Shown here one piece after another: positions 1 through 8,658 of a stretch of DNA of 64,000 bases (its first letter is position 1; each line of letters begins with the position of its first letter). The notes under the pieces were generated by a model that was given only the letters and a program-made list of their open reading frames with translations, was not told the DNA's origin and did no database searches. The DNA is taken from contig DAHWSH010000024.1 in the NCBI GenBank assembly GCA_027338645.1, positions 1-64,000 of the forward strand, written 5' to 3'. The translations under genes were made by a program, and so were the position numbers. Source of the DNA: JAJZIH01 sp021785265. Lineage in GTDB: Bacteria; Pseudomonadota; Gammaproteobacteria; JAKAQQ01.

Positions 1-231
1 GGTCCGGATTGAAGATGAAAAACCCGACCTGCATCCGCTCCCCCGCCGAAGTCCAGAAATAGGCTCCGGAAGGAATATGGCCCATGGCGTAATCCTCAAA
101 CTGGGCTGCATTCGTACAGCTCGTGCAAATATCCATGGCGACGTTGTCGGCCGCCCGGGCCGAGCCTACGGCCAGACGGCCAGGATCAGCCCGAAGAGGG
201 GGATCAGAGAGAAAATCACATGCTTTTTCAT
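1..231 (-). pseudogene. Exported protein gene, frameshifted in its signal peptide, cut by the window edge
   Basis: An ATG at 231 sits six bases after a perfect AAGGAGG ribosome-binding site. It opens a classic signal peptide (MKKHVIFSLIPLFGLILAV), but the frame stops at TAG 168-166. The next frame continues open to the window edge as GSARA then ADNVAMDICTSCTN and beyond. Removing one copy of an 8-bp tandem repeat (168-183) joins the two parts into a normal signal peptide with an ARA/AD cleavage site. The mature part has a CxxC (CTSC) near its start and is otherwise unrecognised. The C-terminus lies outside the window. It is divergent from nadC. It could be a real recent mutation, a phase-variable switch or a sequencing error. 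Confidence 0.6.
168..183. repeat. 8-bp tandem duplication
   Basis: Two perfect head-to-tail copies of ACGGCCAG (CTGGCCGT on the coding minus strand), 168-175 and 176-183. Eight bases is not a multiple of three, so the second copy breaks the reading frame of the signal-peptide gene on the minus strand. Deleting either copy restores it. Confidence 0.85.
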
Positions 232-387
232 GACAGGCCTCCTTTTGGTCCAGTGGCATTTCTCATCTTGAGGAAGCGGCCTCAAGTCCTTTCTGAACGC
301 TACCCCCCCCCGAGATTTGTCAAGCGGAGAGATGTCTTGCTCCAGCGGACGAGAGACACCGGGAGCCGATACTTGGGCTGGTTGATC

Positions 388-418
388 TTGGACAGTCCTC
401 CTGGAGCTTGCGTAAAAT
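388..418 (+). promoter_or_regulatory. Candidate nadC promoter
   Basis: TTGGAC (388-393) and TAAAAT (413-418) lie 19 bases apart. The -10 ends only six bases before the nadC ATG, so transcription from it would begin at or next to the start codon and give a leaderless message. No good ribosome-binding site precedes the ATG, which agrees. The long spacer makes this tentative. Confidence 0.35.
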
Positions 419-424
419 CAGTGT

Positions 425-1303
425 ATGCGAGCTCCCCAGCAACCTGCTTCCGACGTTCCCTTTCCGGCCCCACCCGTGCCCGCGGATCTCGAGGTCAGCG
501 TCCGCCGCGCGCTGGAGGAGGATCTCGGTTCCGGGGATGTGACTGCCGAAACCCTGGTACCGGCCGAGCAAAACGTTCGGGCCACGCTCTGGCTCAGGGA
601 AAGCGCCGTGATCGCGGGGATCCCCTGGTTCGAGGCGAGCTTCCACCTGCTTGACCGGAGCCTCCGAATCGAATGGCGGATCCGGGAAGGCGACCCGGTG
701 GAGGCGGGAACGCTGGTGGCCGAGATCGAGGGCCGGGCGCGTTCGATTCTCGGCGGCGAGCGGACCGCCCTCAACTTTCTGCAACTGCTTTCGGGGACGG
801 CGACGATCACCCGGCGCTATGTGCAGGCCGTGGCGGGAACCTCGTGCCGGATTCTCGACACCCGGAAGACCCTGCCCGGCCTGCGGGCGGCCCAGAAATA
901 CGCCACGCGGATCGGGGGAGCCACCAACCACCGTTTCGGACTCTACGATGCCATCCTCATCAAGGAAAACCATCTGGCCAGCGTGGGGGGTATCCCGGCT
1001 GCCCTGGAGAGGGCCCACAAGCGTTCCGGGATCCCGGTCATCCTCGAGGTCGAAACGCTGGCCGAGCTTGGGGACGCCATCGCTTGGGGAGCGCCCTGGA
1101 TCCTGCTCGATAACTTTTCCTTGGATGACATCCGCGAGGCCGTCCGTCTTAGCGCAGGGAGAGCCCGGCTCGAGGCTTCGGGCGGAATGGATCTCGACAC
1201 CGTCCGTGCGGTGGCCAACTGTGGAGTCGATTTCATTTCGGTCGGTGCCTTGACCAAGCACGTTCGGGCCATCGACCTGTCACTCCGGATCATCGGCGAC
1301 TAG
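425..1303 (+). CDS. nadC: Nicotinate-nucleotide pyrophosphorylase (carboxylating)
   Basis: Quinolinate phosphoribosyltransferase of de novo NAD synthesis: quinolinate plus PRPP gives nicotinate mononucleotide, CO2 and pyrophosphate in the cytosol. The 292-residue protein has normal family length. It shows the ERTALNFLQLLSGTAT helix, the PRPP/quinolinate-binding LDTRKTLPGLR segment, GLYDAILIKENH, the LEASGG strand and a C-terminal GVDFISVGALTKH loop. The first ~20 residues are Pro/Ala-rich and probably disordered. It is convergent with nth, and the last 14 bases overlap. nadA and nadB are not in the window. Confidence 0.96.
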   Translation: MRAPQQPASDVPFPAPPVPADLEVSVRRALEEDLGSGDVTAETLVPAEQNVRATLWLRESAVIAGIPWFEASFHLLDRSLRIEWRIREGDPVEAGTLVAEIEGRARSILGGERTALNFLQLLSGTATITRRYVQAVAGTSCRILDTRKTLPGLRAAQKYATRIGGATNHRFGLYDAILIKENHLASVGGIPAALERAHKRSGIPVILEVETLAELGDAIAWGAPWILLDNFSLDDIREAVRLSAGRARLEASGGMDLDTVRAVANCGVDFISVGALTKHVRAIDLSLRIIGD

Positions 1304-1979
1304 AGCGGGTCGGCGGGGTTTTGGTTTTGAAGCGGCAGAGATCGCGGATCCGGCAGTCAGGGCAGCGGGGTTTGCGCGCCTGGCATACATAGCGACCGTG
1401 CAGAACGAGCCAGTGATGGGCGCGAGTCCGATAACGCTCGGGCACACGCTTCTCAAGTAGTGCCTCGACCGCACGGGGGGTTTTCCCCGGCGCGAGGCCG
1501 GTCCGGTTGGCCACTCGGAACACGTGGGTATCCACCGCAATCGTTTCCGAATCAAAAAGGTTGTTCAGGATGACATTGGCGCATTTGCGGCCGATGCCGG
1601 GCAACTGCATGAGTTCGGCGCGGGTTTGGGGGACTTCCCCGCCAAATCGTTCCAGCAAAAGTTTCGAGGTGGCGAGCAGGTGACGGGTTTTCGTTCGAAA
1701 AAGGCCAAGCCCGTGCAGGTGACCGGCCAGGGAATCAGGGCCCAAGGCAATGAGGGCGGCGGGATCTGACGCGACCGGGAACAGGGAGGCGGTGACCCGG
1801 TTCACCGCCTGGTCGGTCGTCTGTGCCGAGAGCAGGACGGCGACCAGGAGTTCGAAGGGGGAAGCATAGTGGAGTTCGGTGGTCGGCTTGGGATGAGTCC
1901 TGGCAAAACGCCGGAAGAGAGTATCGACCTCCCGACTTGACCACGGGCCCCGGGTTCCGGACTGAGGCCGACCCTTCAC
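1290..1979 (-). CDS. nth: Endonuclease III (DNA glycosylase/AP lyase)
   Basis: Base-excision repair enzyme that removes oxidised pyrimidines and nicks the abasic site. The 229-residue protein has the helix-hairpin-helix LPGIGRKCANV with catalytic Lys132, Asp150 in AVDTHVFRV, and a 4Fe-4S cluster at Cys199-X6-Cys206-X2-Cys209-X5-Cys215. The GTG start overlaps the stop of the upstream ferredoxin gene by four bases (GTGA), so the two are translationally coupled. In enterobacteria nth closes the rsx/rnf operon. Here only the RnfB-like protein precedes it. Confidence 0.96.
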   Translation of the reverse strand: MKGRPQSGTRGPWSSREVDTLFRRFARTHPKPTTELHYASPFELLVAVLLSAQTTDQAVNRVTASLFPVASDPAALIALGPDSLAGHLHGLGLFRTKTRHLLATSKLLLERFGGEVPQTRAELMQLPGIGRKCANVILNNLFDSETIAVDTHVFRVANRTGLAPGKTPRAVEALLEKRVPERYRTRAHHWLVLHGRYVCQARKPRCPDCRIRDLCRFKTKTPPTRSSRR

Positions 1980-2617
1980 GATTTGGGATCTCTAGGTTTC
2001 TCCTGGTGGCGGGCTGCATGCCGGGCCCGTCGTTCCGCGACCATCATACGGATTTCGGAAAGCAGGACCTCGCGGGAGCCGGATTCCGGGTCGGCGGGGG
2101 GTGGGGGACCAAATCGGACCCGGTGGCGTTCATGGCGGTACTTGAGCCAGGCTGCCCGGTGGCGCTCAAGACCCACGTCCAGATCCGGTCGTGGCCCGTC
2201 GGGGGATTGGGGGGTAGGATTTTCCGGGAGCTCCACGAGGTGGATGCAGTCGGTCGGACAGAAAGCCACGCACAGACCACAGCCTGTGCACTCACTGAAC
2301 AGGACCTCGTGAAGGAAGTGTCGGGCCCCGGTAATGGCATCGACGGGACAGGCCGGGAGACAACGGGTACAGCCGATGCAATAGCGGGGGTCGATGCGGG
2401 CCCGTTTCGGCGAGTCCGGAACGGGCGGCGTGAATCCGGCGGGATCCAGGCCCAAGCGATCGGCCAGCGCCAAAAATGTGGCCGTGCCGCCCGGGCGACA
2501 GCGGTCGATCGTTGTCTCGCCGCGGACGAGCGCCTCCGCGTAGGGTCGGCAACCCGGATAGCCGCACTGCTGGCATTGCCACTGGGGCAGCACGTCGTCG
2601 AGATGCCCCGGATCCAT
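1976..2617 (-). CDS. rnfB: Stand-alone RnfB/RsxB-type ferredoxin
   Basis: Iron-sulfur protein related to the B subunit of the Rnf/Rsx electron-transport complex. The N-terminal cluster segment CQQCGYPGCRPYAEAL is the Rnf-type 4Fe-4S domain. It is followed by two ferredoxin motifs, CIGCTRCLPACPVDAI and CTGCGLCVAFCPTDCI. The usual RnfB N-terminal membrane helix is absent, so it is probably soluble. I start at the internal ATG 2617, eight bases after the metG stop. An upstream ATG at 2653 would add 12 residues and overlap metG. No other Rnf subunits are nearby, so its redox partner is unknown. The proline-rich C-terminal tail (after about residue 150) is poorly conserved. Confidence 0.85.
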   Translation of the reverse strand: MDPGHLDDVLPQWQCQQCGYPGCRPYAEALVRGETTIDRCRPGGTATFLALADRLGLDPAGFTPPVPDSPKRARIDPRYCIGCTRCLPACPVDAITGARHFLHEVLFSECTGCGLCVAFCPTDCIHLVELPENPTPQSPDGPRPDLDVGLERHRAAWLKYRHERHRVRFGPPPPADPESGSREVLLSEIRMMVAERRARHAARHQEKPRDPKS

Positions 2618-2624
2618 GGGGGCT

Positions 2625-4652
2625 TCAGCGCACGACCATTCCGGGCGCGGCACCGCTGTCCGGACTCAGAAGAAAGGGACCGGATGCCCCGTCGCTGGCC
2701 GCGAGGACCATGGCCTCGGAGATTCCAAAACGCATCTTGCGGGGCGCCAGGTTGGCGACCACGACCGTGAGCCGACCCACCAGATTTTCCGGGGTATAAG
2801 CCGTCTGGATTCCGGCAAAGACGGTCCTTTCCTCATCGCCGAGCGAGATCCGAAGCCGCAACAGCTTGTCCGACCCCTCGACCTTTTCAGCGGAAAGGAT
2901 CCGGGCGACCTTGAGGTTCACCTGGTTGAACTGGTGAATGTCAATCGTGGGAGCGGGATCAGGAGTCTGGTTCATGGGAGAGCCTGCGGCAGGAGTGGGA
3001 TTAAGGTCCAAGGAAAGGGGTCGGGACAATGCGGTGGCGGGGGGAACGGCCAAGCGAGTGAGCAGTGGGGTGTAGGGCGGGAGGGATCGACCGAGGAGCG
3101 GTTGATCCAAGTCACCCCAGCGTGCGGTGGTGACACCGAGCCAGGTCTCGATGCGGCCGGTGAGTTCCGGAAGAACCGGTTTCAGATAGCCCGTGAGCAA
3201 CCGGAACAGGTTGAGTGTCTCGGTGGCGATCTCCCGGGCCCGTTCCGAGTTTTCCCGCCGGTTGGACCAGGGAGCGCAAGCGGTGAAGTACTGATTGGCC
3301 TGGTCGGCAAGATCCATGATCGTGCGGAGTGCACGGCTGAACTCGCGCGCCTCGTAGGCGGCGCTGATCGCTCCCGCTGATTTCCGGAACCGGTCATAGA
3401 GATCGGGATCCGGCAGAGAGGAGGAGAGCTGCGGGCCCGTACCCGAGTCCAAAAAAGGAGAGGACCGGGCCGCCAGGTTGACGAACTTGCCGACGAGGTC
3501 GGCGTTATAGCGTTGCTGGAGGTCGCCAAGGTCGAGGTCGAGATCCTCGATGCCAGATCCGAGCTTGGTCGCGAAGTAGTAACGCAGGGCTTCGGGGGGA
3601 TGACTCTCCGCGAAATCGCGGGCGGTGAGAAATGTCCCCCGGGACTTCGACATTTTCTGCCCGTTCACGGTGAGAAAGCCGTGGACGAAAAGGCCGCTGG
3701 GCAGTCGGAAGCCGACAGCGGAGAGGAGGGCCGGCCAGAAGAGCCCATGAAAATAAATGATGTCCTTGCCCAGGAAGTGATATAGCTCGGTTGGGGAACC
3801 TGCTTTCAGAGATTCATCGAAATCCGTACCGGGATGCGTCTGGGTCCAGGCTCTGAAGCTGGCCAGGTAGCCGATCGGAGCATCCAGCCAGACGTAGAAG
3901 AACTGTCCCGTCCGGTCCGGGATGGGGAAACCAAAATACGGTTGATCCCGGGTGATGTCCCAGTCCCGGAGTTCCCCACCCAACCATTCGTCCAGCTTTT
4001 TCGCAACCCCGCGGTCGAGATCGGCCTGCTCATGGACGAAACGCCGGAGCCGGTCACGGAAACCCTCGAGCCGGACAAACACATGTTCGGTCTCGCGCAT
4101 TTCCGGCGTTTTCCCGGACAGGCTCGATCGGGGTGAAATCAGCTCGCCGGGCGAATAGCTCGCCCCACAGACCTCGCAGTTGTCACCATACTGATCCAAA
4201 GCGCCGCAACGGGGACACGTACCCCGGATATAGCGGTCCGGAAGAAACAGTCCCGCTTCTGGGTCGTACATCTGGCGGATGCGACGAGTGACCAGATGAT
4301 GCCCCTTCTTGAGGGCCTCGTAAAATCGCAGGACCAGTGCCTGGTTTTCGGGCGAATGGGTCGTATGATAATGATCGAAAGCGATACCGAAGCGGCTGAA
4401 ATCGGCCAGATGATCCGCTTGGACCGATGCAATCAACTGTTCCGGGGGGATCTGGTCCTGGGCGGCCCTGAGCATGATCGGCGTTCCATGCGCATCGTCG
4501 GCACAGACGAAAACAACGGTGCGTTCGCATAGGCGCAGGTGCCGAACCCAGATGTCGGCCTGGATCGTTTCGAGGAGATGGCCGAGGTGAAGCGGACCAT
4601 TGGCGTAAGGAAGGGCCGTGGTGACGAGGAGGGGTCGAGATGGGGAGGGCAC
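2625..4652 (-). CDS. metG: Methionyl-tRNA synthetase
   Basis: Charges initiator and elongator tRNA-Met. The 675-residue protein is the long MetG1 type. It has the HIGH-like HLGH (residues 22-25), a zinc knuckle with Cys146, Cys149, Cys159 and Cys162, and KMSKS at 333-337. A C-terminal tRNA-binding OB-fold (about 570-675) contains NLKVARILSAEKVEGSDKLL. The gene leads a metG-rnfB-nth minus-strand operon. In most gammaproteobacteria metG is divergent from and adjacent to mrp. Here mrp lies about 8.4 kb away. Confidence 0.98.
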   Translation of the reverse strand: MPSPSRPLLVTTALPYANGPLHLGHLLETIQADIWVRHLRLCERTVVFVCADDAHGTPIMLRAAQDQIPPEQLIASVQADHLADFSRFGIAFDHYHTTHSPENQALVLRFYEALKKGHHLVTRRIRQMYDPEAGLFLPDRYIRGTCPRCGALDQYGDNCEVCGASYSPGELISPRSSLSGKTPEMRETEHVFVRLEGFRDRLRRFVHEQADLDRGVAKKLDEWLGGELRDWDITRDQPYFGFPIPDRTGQFFYVWLDAPIGYLASFRAWTQTHPGTDFDESLKAGSPTELYHFLGKDIIYFHGLFWPALLSAVGFRLPSGLFVHGFLTVNGQKMSKSRGTFLTARDFAESHPPEALRYYFATKLGSGIEDLDLDLGDLQQRYNADLVGKFVNLAARSSPFLDSGTGPQLSSSLPDPDLYDRFRKSAGAISAAYEAREFSRALRTIMDLADQANQYFTACAPWSNRRENSERAREIATETLNLFRLLTGYLKPVLPELTGRIETWLGVTTARWGDLDQPLLGRSLPPYTPLLTRLAVPPATALSRPLSLDLNPTPAAGSPMNQTPDPAPTIDIHQFNQVNLKVARILSAEKVEGSDKLLRLRISLGDEERTVFAGIQTAYTPENLVGRLTVVVANLAPRKMRFGISEAMVLAASDGASGPFLLSPDSGAAPGMVVR

Positions 4653-5292
4653 AAAGGATCCGATTAACCGGCAATGCTACCCCTAGCATACCTTGACGGC
4701 ATCGCCTTTGCGTTTCTGGCGACGCCCGGTGAGTTGGAAATGAACGGACGTGCGGGTATGCTCGGGAGCTTTCTGGTCATGATTTGTTATCCCGCAATGT
4801 GCCCGGCGATAGTCAATGGCTTCACCAAGAAAACCGTGGATACCGGGGTCGATCCCAGGTTTGCGTGGGGTACAGGAGCCAGCCCCCCGGGCGTTTCTGG
4901 ACGATTCGCGGCGGCCAGCTGAGGCAGAACGTTCAGGTGGAGAGTTTCAGCGGGAAGTTCCACGACGACTGCCTGAACGAACACCGGTTCGCGACCCTGG
5001 CTAAAATCTCGCGCCGGATTCTCTACCTGGTACGTCGATTACCGAGATCAGGCCGCAGAGCGTGCTCGTCGGAGCCGCCGCACCGGCAGGACGATTCGAG
5101 AGTGCTGCAGCTGGGAGGACCGGCAGGCCGGACCCCCCAGCCACCAGCTCAGGATTTGAGGTCGAGTGCCAACCTGACTTGAAGAGTGCGCGATCGGAAC
5201 TGATCGGAGGGAAAGGTCAGACCGGTTTTGTTCGGTAATCTCATTTCCTCACTCCAGTTCAAGCAAAAGGATTTACACCAGGATGGTGGACT
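4653..5292. other. Gene-poor stretch between metG and the TonB receptor
   Basis: No intact gene is seen here. The centre carries an IS3-type transposase relic (4916-5103). The flanks (4653-4915 and 5104-5292) give only short, unconvincing open frames. I saw no terminal inverted repeats and no terminator. The left part should hold the metG promoter. Confidence 0.6.
4916..5103 (+). mobile_element. IS3-family transposase (orfB) remnant
   Basis: One frame (4916-5012) reads QLRQNVQVESFSGKF then HDDCLNEHRFATLAKIS. This is the DDE-integrase segment around the catalytic Glu of IS3-family OrfB, usually written as Q-N-x-x-I-E-S-F-N-G-x-x-R-D-E-C-L-N-E. A second frame (5038-5103) reads ITEIRPQSVLVGAAAPAGRFE, matching the D-Y-N-E-x-R-P-H-S-x-L-G-x-x-T-P-x-E-F C-terminus. 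The frame change and missing N-terminus show that it is dead. No terminal repeats were found, so only the protein relic is supported. Confidence 0.7.
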
Positions 5293-7812
5293 TTACCAAT
5301 GCCAATCGAGGTTGATATAAAACGCTCGAGGCATGCCAGGTTCGGCCAAGAGCTGGCCCGGCACGTTGTAATAACCGCCACTCGTGATGTACTCATAGCT
5401 GTTGTACTGCTTATTCAGCAAGTTCAGTATATCCAGCTTGATCGTGACCCGATGCAACACCGCAAACAGATACTGGTGTCCAACATTAATGTTGAGCCCC
5501 ACATTCCAGATACCAAAGGCGGGCAGCTTCTGGGTTGATGGTGCCCCGATATTGTTATTGTAAATGTTTTGCTGACCAGTGTACTGCCACCAAAGACTCG
5601 GTTCGTAAACTATTCCGGCATGGTAATACTCATAGTCGGCACCCACGTTCGCCGTTCTGGCCGGGACATTCGAGATAGGCAGTCCATCATAGGACACCCC
5701 ATGGGGGTTCACATAATTCGAATACACGGCTCTCTCAAAACTCAGATTCGTGAAGACGTGCAAGTTATACAGTGGGTTGTCCTCAAAATACAGATTAACG
5801 CCGCTGAAGGTCGATGAGCCTGAGGCAAACTCACTGTAAAGATGGCTGACCACCGGAATCGGGATAATCTCATTGGTATCATCCAGGTGATAGTAATTAG
5901 CACCCAATGAGGCCCGGTTGAGAAGGGCATCATGGGGGATGTAGGCTTTGACGCCGAACTGATACTGTGAAGAGGATTGGGGCTTGAGGGTCGATACCAG
6001 TAGATGCGCGTAGGTCCCCGTCGCTCCGGATGGAGCTTTATAGGCTGTGGAGTAGTTGGCATAGATCGCGACATCAGGAACGATCTTCCAGTTGGCCCCG
6101 ATGGATGGCTCCACATCCGTGAAGTTCGTGGACGAGTTCGGCTGATAATCTCCGTTATGACCGATGAGGTCGGCCACATTAACGGGGAATTGAGCGGCTG
6201 CGTTGTTCACGAAGTTCGTTTGAAAGGTTACCACCCGCAATCCGGGCGTAATGCGGAGGTTCGGGAGTGGCTGGATGTCATCCTGAATGAACGCGGCCAA
6301 ATCGGTCATATACAGGTAGGAACTGTGAAACGCATTCGGGAGAGAAAAACTGTCATATACCGGCACTCCGTTGATGATGACGTTATTGCCCGCATTCGGG
6401 CTGAGTGAGCTGTAGGTGGCGATCTGTTCCGGGTTATAAAAGTCTAGGAGTGAACTGTATTTGTTGTTGACGAAGTAACCGCCAAAGGAGACCGTGTTCC
6501 ACGGTAAATGCGCTGTGAGATAAAGTTTGTCCCCATAGGTATTGCTTTTCGCCAGGTAATATTGATCAAGTACACCCGCATTAAAACCGTAGTTGTCATA
6601 ATGCAAATGTTTGCGGTTCCCATTTCGATAGAACAACAAGTTATGCACGGTCAAGTGGCGTGAGAGATGCTCATAAAACTTGGTGTACAGCAGATAGCTG
6701 GTGTTAAAGGCTTCTTTCCAGTACACCGAGTAGGGCAGCGTCGTATAAAAGCCGGTGGTGGCTTGGCTATAGATGGGCCCTGGATTTTGGACGCCATTGG
6801 CGTTATAGCCGTTTACGGTCACTTGGGGGTTGGGCGTGACGGGTATACCGAGCGGACGATACGCAACGCCGCGGGCAACATAGGCACCAAAGCTGATGTG
6901 CCCCCCATGGAAGTGTTTTATGACCTTGGCGAAATAGGCATAGTTGTTGCTGGGATTGTCGAACCCGTAACCGGTCAAATAATTATTGGAGCTCGTCACG
7001 CCTCCCGCAAGAATGGCGGACCAGCCATCGAGATTGCCGCTGTTGACGTTGAAATGGACACCACGCGTATTGAAGCTGCCAAAAAATCCGCCGATGCTCG
7101 CTCCTGCCCTCGCCGAAGGTTGGAGCGGAATAAAATTAATAGCACCCCCGATATTATTGTACCAGCGGTTGATCGGGTACCCCGGGCCATAGGTGACGGC
7201 AATTCCCTTGATCAGGGACATTTGCGGCACTTCAGGCGATCCCCAGACTCCGTAGGCGGGATCGATCATGGGGACGCCGTCAAAAGTCACCATGACGGTA
7301 CCATCGTTCGAGTTTCCGGCGATATTGCTCCAGCCTGTCTTCATTCCATTGATGCTGATGCTTCCTCTTGAAGCTCCAGCGCCTGAGTCCGTTTCGGTAT
7401 TTACTCCGGGGGCGATCGCTAACACCTGGCTCGCGCCTCCGGCGGGTCCTGCGGTTTCTATTTCTTTCCGACCGATCACTTTGACAGATTGGGTGGAGTT
7501 GAAGACTTGTCTTTTGGTCGGGACTTTATTGAGGGTATTCAAAGCCAATACAGCCGATACCGAGCCGATGAATATTGGCGCTCGATTGGCTACAGAAGGA
7601 GTTTGGCTTTTTTTCACCTTTTTTCGGGTTGGTGCTTTATCCGGTGCCTTTACTGTCGATCCATTAGCGGGTTGCTCAATAGGTGCACGAATGGCGACTG
7701 AAGTTGTGGGCGTTGTAATGCCTGCATGGGCTGTCACAACGATTGCAATATTCACCATTCCGGCGGATGCAATCGCCACGAGCAAAGGCTTTAATGATTG
7801 ATTCCGGTACAT
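5293..7812 (-). CDS. TonB-dependent outer-membrane receptor
   Basis: Outer-membrane barrel for TonB-driven uptake. An N-terminal signal peptide ends near VVTAHA. It is followed by a long low-complexity linker rich in Thr/Ala/Lys with KKVKKS, a plug domain (about residues 105-225; SVKVIGRKEIETAG, ISINGMKTGW) and a Tyr/Asn-rich barrel. The chain ends in the aromatic FYINLDWHW expected of an assembled outer-membrane protein. I start at ATG 7812 because GAGGTG lies eight bases upstream; ATG 7848 is possible. Base composition is visibly lower in GC than the neighbours, suggesting transfer. The substrate is unknown; no iron- or cobalamin-specific partner gene or riboswitch is visible. Confidence 0.9.
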   Translation of the reverse strand: MYRNQSLKPLLVAIASAGMVNIAIVVTAHAGITTPTTSVAIRAPIEQPANGSTVKAPDKAPTRKKVKKSQTPSVANRAPIFIGSVSAVLALNTLNKVPTKRQVFNSTQSVKVIGRKEIETAGPAGGASQVLAIAPGVNTETDSGAGASRGSISINGMKTGWSNIAGNSNDGTVMVTFDGVPMIDPAYGVWGSPEVPQMSLIKGIAVTYGPGYPINRWYNNIGGAINFIPLQPSARAGASIGGFFGSFNTRGVHFNVNSGNLDGWSAILAGGVTSSNNYLTGYGFDNPSNNYAYFAKVIKHFHGGHISFGAYVARGVAYRPLGIPVTPNPQVTVNGYNANGVQNPGPIYSQATTGFYTTLPYSVYWKEAFNTSYLLYTKFYEHLSRHLTVHNLLFYRNGNRKHLHYDNYGFNAGVLDQYYLAKSNTYGDKLYLTAHLPWNTVSFGGYFVNNKYSSLLDFYNPEQIATYSSLSPNAGNNVIINGVPVYDSFSLPNAFHSSYLYMTDLAAFIQDDIQPLPNLRITPGLRVVTFQTNFVNNAAAQFPVNVADLIGHNGDYQPNSSTNFTDVEPSIGANWKIVPDVAIYANYSTAYKAPSGATGTYAHLLVSTLKPQSSSQYQFGVKAYIPHDALLNRASLGANYYHLDDTNEIIPIPVVSHLYSEFASGSSTFSGVNLYFEDNPLYNLHVFTNLSFERAVYSNYVNPHGVSYDGLPISNVPARTANVGADYEYYHAGIVYEPSLWWQYTGQQNIYNNNIGAPSTQKLPAFGIWNVGLNINVGHQYLFAVLHRVTIKLDILNLLNKQYNSYEYITSGGYYNVPGQLLAEPGMPRAFYINLDWHW

Positions 7813-8658
7813 CTTGTTAACACCTCGAATATAAGTTCGTTGTTTCAAAGCTACATACTTGGGGGACCTTGTAGATTTCGAGCAACTCCTTGTTAGCCAT
7901 TGCGTGACGCCTTTGTACTACACCTATAGTTACAATCCGGTGTAAGTTCGCTGACATTTTTTTTATTGATTTTTGACACGCCAGATAGCTGCAAGAGAGG
8001 CAGGTGATGTTGAACGGGTTTTCGGAGGTCAGTCATCTATTCTTTAGAACTATATTTTTTTGCTAACCATCCATTCCTGCTTCTGTGCTCAGGGTCTCGT
8101 CCCTTCCGCAGGGGCATCGGCGTGTGGATCCGGTCCTGATGGGCTTGAGTCGGTTTGGACGCAGAATATTCATGATCATGCCAGCCTCACGGGAAGCCTC
8201 CTCACCTCCGTCACTTTCATGAGTTGAAAGAAACAAGATCGGGATCAGGGCGGGGTTATATGCTGAGGCAAAGACGGGACCGTGATGACTCGATCGCTTT
8301 GTCAAGCAGTTTTTGAATCCGGATCACGACAACCGCATGATCGAGGAGTGCGCACCGCGACCAGCACGTCGCTCGAGCGCGCGAAGTAGGAACCGAGAGA
8401 TGTGCTCCAAACGTATCGGCCGCAACGGATCCGTAGCACTGCCATGGCTACGCCCTACAGGTTCAAGCTGCAGTAGTTGAGCGGGTGATCCAAGGTCAGC
8501 ATCGGAGAGGGAAAATCCAGATTTTTTCCCCGAGATCAAGGCTTCATGAACTTCAGGAAGAAAATTTCATCAAAAGCTCGAAAGGCCGGTGACCATATTC
8601 AGAGAAACCGAGGGAAGATCCTTGACCGATCCAGTAGGCCAGGCGTTCGAAAAGCAGA
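7813..8658. other. Non-coding region between the TonB receptor and the efflux operon
   Basis: About 850 bases with no convincing gene. Frames are short and resemble no family I recognise. A 40-residue plus-strand frame near 8560-8690 and two minus-strand frames (8063-8305, 8324-8539) look like debris rather than genes. AT-rich tracts at 7955-7975 and 8050-8062 and the inverted repeat at 7919-7944 probably belong to the receptor's control region. Confidence 0.5.
7919..7944. repeat. Short inverted repeat upstream of the TonB receptor
   Basis: TACACC (7919-7924) and GGTGTA (7939-7944) form a 6-bp inverted repeat with a 14-base spacer, about 110 bases upstream of the receptor start. It could be a regulator site or chance. 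No recognised Fur-box pattern was seen. Confidence 0.3.

Noticed and set aside
320..1261. Long open frame opposite nadC
   Set aside because: It is the high-GC shadow of nadC: composition and length follow the sense gene, no ribosome-binding site, and nadC motifs are complete.
1823..2770. 315-residue plus-strand frame over nth/rnfB
   Set aside because: Antisense to nth and the ferredoxin, both with full cysteine and catalytic motifs.
4674..4922. 82-residue frame after metG
   Set aside because: No ribosome-binding site, no known domain, and it runs into the IS3 relic in another frame.
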